Positions 16,356-23,252 of a DNA stretch of 26,056 nucleotides are shown here, piece by piece. The translations under genes were made by a program, and so were the position numbers. The DNA comes from Lwoffella lincolnii. Its GTDB lineage: Bacteria; Pseudomonadota; Gammaproteobacteria; Pseudomonadales; Moraxellaceae. The notes below the pieces were generated by a model. It did not search any database, was not told the DNA's origin, and saw nothing but the letters and a program-made list of their open reading frames with translations. Numbering within the stretch: the first letter of the stretch is position 1; each line of letters opens with the position of its first letter. The stretch lies in the NCBI RefSeq assembly GCF_002014765.1, contig NZ_MUYT01000018.1, positions 1-26,056 of the forward strand, given 5' to 3'.

Positions 16356-17099
16356 ATGCGTATTAACCACCCTGACCCATCTGTTCGCCCTGACTCACGC
16401 ACTCAATTAGCCCCATGCAAACATCGCACCAGCATTGCCCTATCTGCGGTGCTGTCAGCATCATGGTTGGTTGGTTGTCAAAGCACGCCTAACACCACAG
16501 CCAGTAACATGCCCGCACAAACGGTCTCAGACATCAAGGCGTCAGAAATCAAGGCATCAGAAATTACAGCATCAGACATGACACCGCTAACCCCCATCAA
16601 ACCAGATAAATTTGCACTGTTGGGCAAAATTGGCATGGTCAACACCAGCAACAACCAAGCTGGCAGTGCCTTTTATGCGTGGGGGCAAGAACAAGACCGC
16701 TTTACCATTGAGTTGCAAGGGGCGTTGGGCTTAGGCTTGACCACCATCACATACAATGGCAGTACCGCCATGTTAAAGAATGCCCGCATAGGCACAATGA
16801 CTGCCCCAACCCCTGAAGCTTTGTTATTGCAAGCAACCAACTGGCAAGCCCCCATCTCACACCTACCCTATTGGCTGTCAGGCTCACCAGCCCCATCAGA
16901 CACCACCCAACATCAAGACGAACATGGCCGCCTGACACAAGCGGTTAATGGTGAGTGGACAGCCCATTTTACCTATCCCAATGATGTCAAGCATCACCAT
17001 GATACACGCCTTGATGGATATCCTTACGCCTTGCCCAATCAAATCACTGCCACCCATGCCAATGGCAGTAAACTCACCATGAGTATCCGCCATCAATGA
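16356..17099 (+). CDS. lolB: Outer-membrane lipoprotein LolB
   Basis: Receptor that takes lipoproteins from periplasmic LolA and inserts them in the outer membrane. The lipobox is LVGC with C41 as the lipidated residue; Q at +2 is compatible with outer-membrane sorting. The LolB domain runs from about residue 85 (FALLGKIGMV) through SAFYAWGQEQDRFTIELQGALGLGLTTI to the C-terminus. It has 247 residues against about 207 in E. coli. The extra length is an unusually long pre-signal region (about 24 residues before the hydrophobic core, with no alternative in-frame start) and a linker with three KASEI-type repeats. It is followed by ispE with an ATGA overlap (17096-17099), the lolB-ispE order common in gammaproteobacteria. 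Confidence 0.9.
   Translation: MRINHPDPSVRPDSRTQLAPCKHRTSIALSAVLSASWLVGCQSTPNTTASNMPAQTVSDIKASEIKASEITASDMTPLTPIKPDKFALLGKIGMVNTSNNQAGSAFYAWGQEQDRFTIELQGALGLGLTTITYNGSTAMLKNARIGTMTAPTPEALLLQATNWQAPISHLPYWLSGSPAPSDTTQHQDEHGRLTQAVNGEWTAHFTYPNDVKHHHDTRLDGYPYALPNQITATHANGSKLTMSIRHQ
16533..16577 (+). repeat. 15-bp in-frame tandem repeat in lolB
   Basis: ATCAAGGCGTCAGAA (16533-16547), ATCAAGGCATCAGAA (16548-16562) and a diverged ATTACAGCATCAGAC (16563-16577) encode IKASE-IKASE-ITASD in the linker between the lipidated Cys and the folded LolB domain. Confidence 0.85.
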
Positions 17100-18196
17100 T
17101 AAAGAGAGCAACGATAAAGCAAGCAACAGCAAGGCATCTGCCATCAATGCCAACCGCTCATGCCATCATTAACCACATGGCATCAGACAACTGCCCAACC
17201 CCAACCATGGCATCATCTTGGCTATTATCCCCTGCCAAGCTCAATCTTTTTTTACACATCACAGGTAGGCGGGCAGATGGTTATCATGACCTACAGACAC
17301 TGTTCCGCCTGGTGAATTGGGGCGATGCCATGCGATTTGAGCCATTGGCAAGGCAGTTTGTCTTAGCCGATTATTTGGCGACAAAAGCACATATCAAAAA
17401 AACAGAAAGCACAAAAAAAGAAAGCACACAAACATCAATCAGCCCCATACATTTAAATGGGGCTGATGGCATCACGCCCTCTGTAACCGACAATCTTATC
17501 CATCAGGCGACTGACGCACTGCTGTCTTACGTGGCAGAGCATGCCACTGCCATGCCAGTTTCTTTGCCCATCATTGACATCAGCTTAGACAAACGCATTC
17601 CCACAGGGGCTGGGCTGGGTGGCGGTTCTTCTAATGCCGCCACTGCTTTGTTGATGCTCAACCACCTATGGCAACTCGGTTTATCCAATCCACAACTACA
17701 ATCCATTGGGCGGACGCTTGGGGCAGATGTGCCAATCTTTGTGTTGGGGCAGGACGCTTATGCCACAGGCATCGGTGATGTGCTTGAGCCAGTTAGATTG
17801 CCCAATCAACGCCACTTGTTGTTATTGCCACAGGCACACATCGCCACCGCTCAGTTGTTTGCCCATGCCCAATTACAACGAAACTTGCCCATGCTCAGCA
17901 CCGCAGAGTTGGTTGATAGACAAGATGACTATTTATTCCGACTTGTGCCACCATTTTGTAATGTGTTTGAACCTGTGGTTAGGCAGTTAAGCGATGACGT
18001 GGCGAGTGCGTTTGATGCGTTATGGCATCTTTGCCACACACACAAGCTATCTGCTACCCCACGGTTAACGGGTTCTGGGGCATGTGTATTTTTGCCCATC
18101 GACGACGACACAGACCCCACACTGTTACAATATTGGCAACAGCATTGGCATAAAAACGCACTTTGTCAGGCGGTGGTGGTGGAATCTTTGGTATAA
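17096..18196 (+). CDS. ispE: 4-diphosphocytidyl-2-C-methyl-D-erythritol kinase
   Basis: GHMP-family kinase of the MEP isoprenoid pathway, phosphorylating CDP-methylerythritol at the 2-hydroxyl. The ATP-binding GHMP motif is PTGAGLGGGSSNA (169-181). The catalytic residues corresponding to E. coli K10 and D141 are K48 (SPAKLNLFLHITGRRADGYH) and D211 (GADVPIF). The C-terminal RLTGSGACVF is typical. At 366 residues it is much longer than the 283 of E. coli. About 40 residues precede the conserved SPAKLN, and a Lys/Thr/Ser-rich insertion lies at about 99-114. The start overlapping the lolB stop suggests translational coupling; later ATGs at 17177 and 17207 would give more usual N-termini, but none has a ribosome site. 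A terminator follows the stop by a few bases. Confidence 0.93.
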   Translation: MIKRATIKQATARHLPSMPTAHAIINHMASDNCPTPTMASSWLLSPAKLNLFLHITGRRADGYHDLQTLFRLVNWGDAMRFEPLARQFVLADYLATKAHIKKTESTKKESTQTSISPIHLNGADGITPSVTDNLIHQATDALLSYVAEHATAMPVSLPIIDISLDKRIPTGAGLGGGSSNAATALLMLNHLWQLGLSNPQLQSIGRTLGADVPIFVLGQDAYATGIGDVLEPVRLPNQRHLLLLPQAHIATAQLFAHAQLQRNLPMLSTAELVDRQDDYLFRLVPPFCNVFEPVVRQLSDDVASAFDALWHLCHTHKLSATPRLTGSGACVFLPIDDDTDPTLLQYWQQHWHKNALCQAVVVESLV

Positions 18197-18227
18197 AAAA
18201 AGCAGTCAATTAACTGACTGCTTTTTT
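18196..18227. terminator. Bidirectional terminator between ispE and the adhesin gene
   Basis: AAAAAAGCAGTCA pairs with TGACTGCTTTTTT around a six-base loop (ATTAAC): seven base pairs of mixed sequence flanked by A and T runs. It serves the plus-strand parC-ispE block and the convergent minus-strand adhesin gene. Confidence 0.93.
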
Positions 18228-18268
18228 GGGACACTAAGCTTTTATTGATGAACAGATTTTATTAACGA

Positions 18269-20083
18269 TTAAAACTCGTAGTTAATGCCAAGGTTATAAG
18301 AGCCTTTTCTACTGCCACTGGTGTTAATGGCTGCACCGCCTTTAAATGCCAAGTGTGGGTTAACACGATAGCCTGCACCGACAGCGATGGCAGATTTTGA
18401 GCCATAAGCCCCAACGGCTGCAGAGACGCTGACTTTACCGACATTATAGGGTTGGAACAGACCATTTAAGGCAGCTTGGGCAGCCATGCTGTTTTCAACC
18501 TTATCATTTAGGTCATTAACCCGAGCATTCACAGTGCCAACTTTGTTGTCGACGGATTGGACTTGTGTGTTAAGTTGGCTATAGTTTTCTTGGACGGTTG
18601 TCAATCTTTCGTCAACTTTGTCTTGATTTTGCTTAACTTTTGTTTCTAAATCCACCAATTTTTGGGCATCTACTTTACCACCCAATTTTGCTTCGATGGC
18701 TCTTTGGTTTGCATCAATGGTTCTTTTATTTGCATCGATTCTTTGGTGATGTTGAGCAAGTGTGGTTTTGTTTTTCGTAATATCAGCTTTATTGGTGGTA
18801 ATACCAGCTTTGTTTTTCGTAATGTCAGCTTTGTTGGTGGTAATGTCAGCTTTGTTTTGGTTAGCTTGTTTCTTGGCGATCAGAGCGTCTTTTTTGTTTT
18901 CAGCGATGCCCAGTTCAGCAGTGGCAATACGTTTGGTATTGGTTAAGCTTGCTTTACCAAGGTTTTTGATGTCAGAGGCATGCTGATCTTGCTGTTGAGC
19001 AAGTTCATAGATATTGTTGATGTTATTAGCAATATCTGCTTGGTTTTTAGCAATATTATCGGTATTAGCAGAGCTTGCTTTGTTTAAAGCGTCAATGGCT
19101 TCAGTTTGTTGTTTAGCATAGGCATCTTGTAGCTCGTTATAAGCGGCTAGGTCTTCGATGTTTTGCGTATTTTCAGAACTTGCTTTGTTGAGTGCATCAA
19201 TCGCATCGGTTTGCTGTTGAGCGTATTTGTCTTGCATTTCACTGTAAGCAACCAAATCTTTGATGTTTTGAGTATTGTTAAACACTGCGCCATCTAGCTG
19301 TGAGATTTTATCCAAGTTATCACTGGTGGCTTCATACAGATCTTCGATAGAGCTGTTGTTTTTTTGAATGTCAATTTGATTTTGAAAGGCTTTTTTGGTT
19401 ACTGAAGAAATATCAGCTTTATTTTCTTGGATATTTTTATCTAGCTCCTCCATGACCGCCACGCCAGCAAGCTGAGCTCTTGCTAAGTCTTTGATATGTT
19501 TTTTATTTTTAGCAATGGCAGTCTTATTTTTCTCAATCTCAAACACATTGATAAGGTTTTTATTAGCATTTTGTTCAATGGCAGTTTTGTTTTTCTCAAT
19601 TTGACTGCCTTGGCTTTCTACAAGCTCTGCAACCCCTTGAATATCTTGATTAATTTCTTCATTTTGCTCAATCAGAGCATTTTGAGTTTGGCTCAGTTGT
19701 TTAATGTTTTTATCAATATTGTTTGTGTTTTCAGTAATCTTCTTTTCGTTTTCCTTGGATCTGCTTTCGTTTGCTCCCACCGTTCTTGTCTGAGTAAAAT
19801 AAAGATTTCCTGCATTTGTAGCTTTTTGGCTGTTTTCTCGGATAGCGTGAAGATTTCGGATATGAGATAATGATAGAAGCTTAATTACTTGATCGTTTTG
19901 TAATTGTTTTCCATTCGTAAGAGTTTGTTCTAACTGCGTTATCTCAGCTTCTACTTGCTGCATACTTAAGCTCTGGCTCTGCTGAGTTTGTTGTGCATTC
20001 GCCCCAGACACCGCACCTAAGCCTAAGATGGCACTGACAATGGCGATTTTTAAGGGAGGGGGAGTTAAGGTTGTACGTTTCAT
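18269..20083 (-). CDS. uspA2: Trimeric autotransporter adhesin, UspA2-like
   Basis: Type Vc surface adhesin. UspA1/UspA2 proteins of Moraxella bind host ligands such as vitronectin, fibronectin and complement regulators; ligands of this variant are unknown. It has 604 residues: signal peptide 1-30 (cut after GANA), a long Asn/Lys/Asp-rich coiled-coil stalk (about 105-540), and a C-terminal YadA-type anchor (about 541-604, GLFQPYNVGK to NYEF, ending in Phe). The stalk carries YELAQQQDQH at 359-368, the motif shared by UspA1 and UspA2, two 35-residue repeats (279-313, 314-348) and the 14-residue repeats ADITTNKADITKNK. I see no SVAIG-type YadA head repeats. GGAG eight bases before the ATG is the ribosome site. 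Overall closest to UspA2 as recalled, but with a divergent N-terminus, so UspA2H or another member is possible. Confidence 0.9.
   Translation of the reverse strand: MKRTTLTPPPLKIAIVSAILGLGAVSGANAQQTQQSQSLSMQQVEAEITQLEQTLTNGKQLQNDQVIKLLSLSHIRNLHAIRENSQKATNAGNLYFTQTRTVGANESRSKENEKKITENTNNIDKNIKQLSQTQNALIEQNEEINQDIQGVAELVESQGSQIEKNKTAIEQNANKNLINVFEIEKNKTAIAKNKKHIKDLARAQLAGVAVMEELDKNIQENKADISSVTKKAFQNQIDIQKNNSSIEDLYEATSDNLDKISQLDGAVFNNTQNIKDLVAYSEMQDKYAQQQTDAIDALNKASSENTQNIEDLAAYNELQDAYAKQQTEAIDALNKASSANTDNIAKNQADIANNINNIYELAQQQDQHASDIKNLGKASLTNTKRIATAELGIAENKKDALIAKKQANQNKADITTNKADITKNKAGITTNKADITKNKTTLAQHHQRIDANKRTIDANQRAIEAKLGGKVDAQKLVDLETKVKQNQDKVDERLTTVQENYSQLNTQVQSVDNKVGTVNARVNDLNDKVENSMAAQAALNGLFQPYNVGKVSVSAAVGAYGSKSAIAVGAGYRVNPHLAFKGGAAINTSGSRKGSYNLGINYEF
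18767..18850 (-). repeat. 42-bp tandem repeat in the adhesin stalk
   Basis: Two nearly identical 42-bp units (18767-18808, 18809-18850) encode the 14-residue stalk repeat based on ADITTNKADITKNK. Flanking partial copies continue the NKADI pattern. Unequal exchange would change stalk length in frame. Confidence 0.85.
19040..19249 (-). repeat. 105-bp direct repeat in the adhesin stalk
   Basis: Two tandem 105-bp units (19145-19249, 19040-19144) encode AY..LQD.YA.QQT.AIDALNKASS.NT.NI. The same block is known to recur in UspA1/UspA2 proteins. It sits directly before the YELAQQQDQH segment. Confidence 0.85.
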
Positions 20084-20390
20084 AAGGTCATCTCCACGAT
20101 GGTTATCATAATGTCTAAGACAGCATCTAAATAACCTGACCTAACTAACAGACCACAAGCATGAAAGACGTAGACGTAGATATGGCAGTCAAGCAGTCAA
20201 GCATAGTTTAGTCGATGGTTGCTCTTTTGTCAAACTCCTTACTTTTTTTTAGTAAGATTAAGAATGATGAGTAAGCCAAGCGTGTCAAACCAATCAAAAT
20301 GAGCGGTCAGCTCTTGAATGGCAATCGTACCATGTGCTTTACTGATGTTCTTATGTCCCAAATTTTACGCAGTCATCATCTGTCATCACG
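20084..20390. other. Intergenic region between yjdM and the adhesin gene
   Basis: 307 nt without a supported gene, containing the adhesin leader and promoter. A T8 run at 20243-20250 lies just upstream of the -35 on the minus strand. There is no clear terminator after yjdM, so read-through from yjdM into the adhesin gene is possible. Confidence 0.55.
20205..20233 (-). promoter_or_regulatory. Promoter of the UspA2-like adhesin gene
   Basis: Minus strand: a perfect TTGACA (20228-20233), 17-nt spacer and TAAACT (20205-20210), giving a leader of about 115 nt before the ATG. Unlike described uspA1 (poly-G) and uspA2 (AGAT repeat) genes, neither the spacer nor the leader has a homopolymer or AGAT tract. 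The leader only has short duplications such as ACGTCT twice and GCTTGACT twice (20167-20202). Confidence 0.65.
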
Positions 20391-20747
20391 TCATGCTTTT
20401 TTAACCACCGATGACTTAAGTTTCATCGCCCCAAAGCCTTCGATTTTGCAGTCGATGTCATGGTCATCAGGGGCATCATGGATTAGGCGAATGCTTTTCA
20501 CCTTAGTGCCAACCTTAATCGGTGTTGATGAGCCTTTGACTTTTAAGTCTTTAATCACCGTTACCACATCGCCATCTTGCAACACATTGCCCACCGCATC
20601 ACGAATGATTGGGCTGTCGCTGTCTGCTTGCTCTTGGGCATCACTTTCCGCTTGCGTCCATTCGTAACCACACATCGGACAAATCAGCAATGCCCCATCT
20701 TCATAGGTATATTCGGCCGTGCATTTTGGGCAGTTGGGTAGACTCAT
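20391..20747 (-). CDS. yjdM: YjdM (PhnA-type) zinc-ribbon protein
   Basis: Small cytoplasmic protein of the PhnA/YjdM family, 118 residues. An N-terminal zinc ribbon has C6, C9, C23 and C26 (CPKC...CPMC), followed by the conserved PhnA domain (RDAVGNVLQDGDVVTVIKDLKVKGSS, KVGTKVKSIRL, IDCKIEGFGAMKLKS). Despite the old name phnA, members are not proven phosphonoacetate hydrolases, and the biochemical role is unclear. AGGTGAG a few bases before the ATG is the ribosome site. It is transcribed divergently from psd and in the same direction as the adhesin gene downstream. Confidence 0.93.
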   Translation of the reverse strand: MSLPNCPKCTAEYTYEDGALLICPMCGYEWTQAESDAQEQADSDSPIIRDAVGNVLQDGDVVTVIKDLKVKGSSTPIKVGTKVKSIRLIHDAPDDHDIDCKIEGFGAMKLKSSVVKKA

Positions 20748-20773
20748 GATATTCTCACCTATTGTTTGTTCAT

Positions 20774-20816
20774 TTGGTTAACTGGTTTTTTGGTTAACTG
20801 ATTTTTTGGTTAACTT
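20774..20816. repeat. 16-bp tandem repeat with GTTAAC, yjdM-psd spacer
   Basis: TTGGTTAACTGGTTTT (20774-20789), TTGGTTAACTGATTTT (20790-20805) and a partial third copy TTGGTTAACTT (20806-20816) put three GTTAAC palindromes exactly 16 bp apart between the divergent yjdM and psd. It could be an operator array or just slippage. Confidence 0.8.
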
Positions 20817-20872
20817 AAGTATTGTGCGTATTGTACGTTTTTATCGGTTAATTTACCATGTTTCACTTATGC

Positions 20873-20878
20873 TAAAAT
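20873..20878 (+). promoter_or_regulatory. Candidate extended -10 for psd
   Basis: TATGCTAAAAT gives an extended -10 (TG, one base, TAAAAT) about 80 nt before the psd ATG. There is no good -35. Between it and the gene are three copies of AATCACCCAT (about 20896-20932). Confidence 0.4.
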
Positions 20879-20956
20879 AAGCGTCATTCCATCACAATCA
20901 CCCATCAATCCAATCACCCATCAATCACCCATGTGCCAACATCAGAGAGAAACACC

Positions 20957-21871
20957 ATGAGACACACCATCAAACCCAGCATTAAACCCAGTCAGCATCT
21001 GACCGCCAAGCTATTTGCCACCGTGCAACACCTTATCCCCCAACAAACCCTAAGCAAAGTGGCTGGACAACTTGCCAGTTCACGTCATGCCATGTTAAAA
21101 AAGGTGCTGATTCACGGATTTGCCAATGCCTATGACATTGAGCTGGACGAATATCAACGCCAAAGTTTAAGCCAATACGACAGTTTTAATGATTTTTTTA
21201 CTCGTGAGCTGGCACAAGACGCACGACCCATTGATGACTCGCCAAATGGCATTGCTTGCCCTGCTGATGGGGTGGTATCTGCCCTTGGACACATGAACAA
21301 ACAACAGATATTACAAGCCAAAGGACGTGATTATTCAGTGGCTCAACTGCTTGCTAACCTTGATGATGGGCAATATTTTACCGATGGCAGTTTTGCCACG
21401 GTGTATCTTGCGCCCAGTAACTATCACCGTGTGCATATGCCATTAAATGGCCGTCTGCTAAAGACCCGTTATGTGCCGGGGACGTTGTTTTCGGTCAATG
21501 ATGCGACGGCTCAAAACGTGCCAGATGTGTTTGCCCGCAATGAGCGTTTGGTGTGTGTGTTTGAAACCACGTTTGCTCATGGGCAGACAGGACGCTTTGC
21601 TGTGGTGATGGTGGGGGCGATGATTGTGGCAGGCATAGAGACGGTGGCAACGGGCAAAATCGTACGAAGCAATCATGTTCAAGAGTTAAACCATGACATC
21701 ATGCTCAATAAAGGCGAGGAGTTGGGGCGGTTTTATTTGGGCTCAACCGCCATTGTGCTGATGCCAAAACAGGCAGGGGTGATGTGGCAAGCCGACATTC
21801 ATCAAGGCAGTGTGGTTAAAATGGGGCAAAAAATGGGGGCTAAATCACCGTCAACATCATCAGCACCTTAA
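20957..21871 (+). CDS. psd: Phosphatidylserine decarboxylase proenzyme
   Basis: Makes phosphatidylethanolamine by decarboxylating phosphatidylserine at the inner membrane, using a pyruvoyl group formed by self-cleavage. The cleavage motif LGST is present (cut between G262 and S263, numbering from this start), which would leave a 42-residue alpha chain. Other family blocks are FNDFFTRELAQDARPID, CPADGVVSALG, YLAPSNYHRVHMP and MVGAMIVAGIETV. It has 304 residues from the ATG at 20957; AGAGAGAAA just upstream supports this start over an in-frame GTG at 20933. It is a monocistronic gene, divergent from yjdM, with a palindromic terminator behind it. Confidence 0.96.
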   Translation: MRHTIKPSIKPSQHLTAKLFATVQHLIPQQTLSKVAGQLASSRHAMLKKVLIHGFANAYDIELDEYQRQSLSQYDSFNDFFTRELAQDARPIDDSPNGIACPADGVVSALGHMNKQQILQAKGRDYSVAQLLANLDDGQYFTDGSFATVYLAPSNYHRVHMPLNGRLLKTRYVPGTLFSVNDATAQNVPDVFARNERLVCVFETTFAHGQTGRFAVVMVGAMIVAGIETVATGKIVRSNHVQELNHDIMLNKGEELGRFYLGSTAIVLMPKQAGVMWQADIHQGSVVKMGQKMGAKSPSTSSAP

Positions 21872-21893
21872 AGCAGAAAAAACAAAACAGACA

Positions 21894-21919
21894 AAACCGT
21901 TTTGAATTCAAAACGGTTT
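21894..21919. terminator. Palindromic terminator between psd and fadA
   Basis: AAACCGTTTTGAA and TTCAAAACGGTTT form a perfect 13-bp inverted repeat with no spacer, centred on an EcoRI-type GAATTC. It lies between the convergent psd and fadA genes, so it probably terminates both, although the flanking T-tracts are short. Confidence 0.75.
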
Positions 21920-21960
21920 GTTTGACCAATCGCCGTGCGTCATTAATTTATCGTGTGTCA

Positions 21961-23133
21961 TTAAATTCTTTCAATCACCGTGGCAATGCCTTGCCCCAAG
22001 CCGATACACATGGTGGCAAGACCGATTTGGGTGTCTTGTTGCTCCATGACGTTAAGTAAGGTGACAAGAATGCGAGCCCCCGAACAACCCAATGGGTGTC
22101 CCAACGCAATTGCCCCACCATTGACGTTGATGATGTCTTGTTTATCGGTTAGATTTAAGGCTTTTAATACAGATAACGCTTGAGCGGCAAAGGCTTCGTT
22201 GAGTTCAATGGTTTGGACATCGTCAAGGCTGATGCCAGCACGTTTGAGCGCTTTTTGGGTGGCTGGTACAGGACCATGACCCATGATGGCAGCATCACAA
22301 CCAGCGATTGCCATACTGCGAATGCAAGCTCTGGGTGTCAGCCCCAACGCTTTGGCTTTGTCAGCACTCATCAGCAACATGGCAGACGCACCGTCAGATA
22401 AGGCTGATGAGGTGGCGGCGGTAACTGTGCCATGAACAGGGTCAAATACAGGGCGTAGTTTTTGCATGGATTCCATGGTGGCATCGGGGCGAATCACTTC
22501 ATCTACCGTGCAACGTTGTAATTTGCCTTCATCGTCATGACCTTCTATGCCGATGATTTCGTTATCAAAACGACCTTTTTGAGTGGCTTCCCACGCACGG
22601 CGGTGCGACTCAAGCCCAAAGGCATCTTGCTGTTCACGGCTGATGTTATTCATGCGACCGAGCATTTCAGCCGTCAGACCCATCATGTTGGACGCTTTGG
22701 CATAATGTTTGGACACCGCAGGGTTGATGTCAATGCCGTGCATCATGCCCACATGCCCCATATGCTCCACACCACCGATGATAAACACATCGCCTTGATT
22801 GGTCATGATTTGGGCGGCGGCGGTGTGCAGGGCTTGCATGGACGAGCCACATAGGCGATTGACGGTCTGGCCACCTGTGGTTTTAGGAATGTCTGCCAAT
22901 AAGCCAATGTTGCGACCGATGTTCATGCCTTGTTCTAAGGTTTGGTTGACACAACCCCAGATGATGTCTTCGATGTCTTTTGGGTCAAAGTGATTGCGTG
23001 CCACCAAGGCTTTGACCAACTCAGCAGATAGGTTGTCGGCTCGCACATGGCGAAACATGCCGTTTTTTGATTTGCCCATGGCACTGCGTACGCCATCGAC
23101 AATCACCACGTCTTTGGGACTTAAAGTTGTCAT
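21961..23133 (-). CDS. fadA: 3-ketoacyl-CoA thiolase FadA
   Basis: Beta subunit of the fatty-acid oxidation complex: thiolytic cleavage of 3-ketoacyl-CoA to acetyl-CoA and a shortened acyl-CoA. It has 390 residues (E. coli 387). The active-site residues are C95 (VNRLCGSSMQA), H346 (GGAIALGHPLGCSGAR) and C376 (MCIGLGQG); GGVEHMGHV and NEAFAAQAL are also typical of FadA. AAGGAA five bases before the ATG is the ribosome site. It is the second gene of a fadB-fadA operon, 119 nt after fadB; that spacer contains repeated TTCATGGG/GTTGT motifs but no terminator. Confidence 0.97.
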   Translation of the reverse strand: MTTLSPKDVVIVDGVRSAMGKSKNGMFRHVRADNLSAELVKALVARNHFDPKDIEDIIWGCVNQTLEQGMNIGRNIGLLADIPKTTGGQTVNRLCGSSMQALHTAAAQIMTNQGDVFIIGGVEHMGHVGMMHGIDINPAVSKHYAKASNMMGLTAEMLGRMNNISREQQDAFGLESHRRAWEATQKGRFDNEIIGIEGHDDEGKLQRCTVDEVIRPDATMESMQKLRPVFDPVHGTVTAATSSALSDGASAMLLMSADKAKALGLTPRACIRSMAIAGCDAAIMGHGPVPATQKALKRAGISLDDVQTIELNEAFAAQALSVLKALNLTDKQDIINVNGGAIALGHPLGCSGARILVTLLNVMEQQDTQIGLATMCIGLGQGIATVIERI

Positions 23134-23252
23134 TGTTATTCCTTATTTATGAGTGTTGTATTTAGTTGTGTTCATGGGGGTTGTATTCATGGGTGTTGTG
23201 ATTTATCGGTATTTGGATAAAGGTGATGATGACATCATTATCCATAAACTCA

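Noticed and set aside
18767..19249. Regular repeats that might be mistaken for a CRISPR array
   Set aside because: They are in frame, without unique spacers, and encode the coiled-coil stalk repeats of the adhesin.
21446..21455. Neisseria-type DNA uptake sequence (GCCGTCTG core)
   Set aside because: A single eight-base match within the psd coding sequence, not followed by AA and not repeated elsewhere; chance match.
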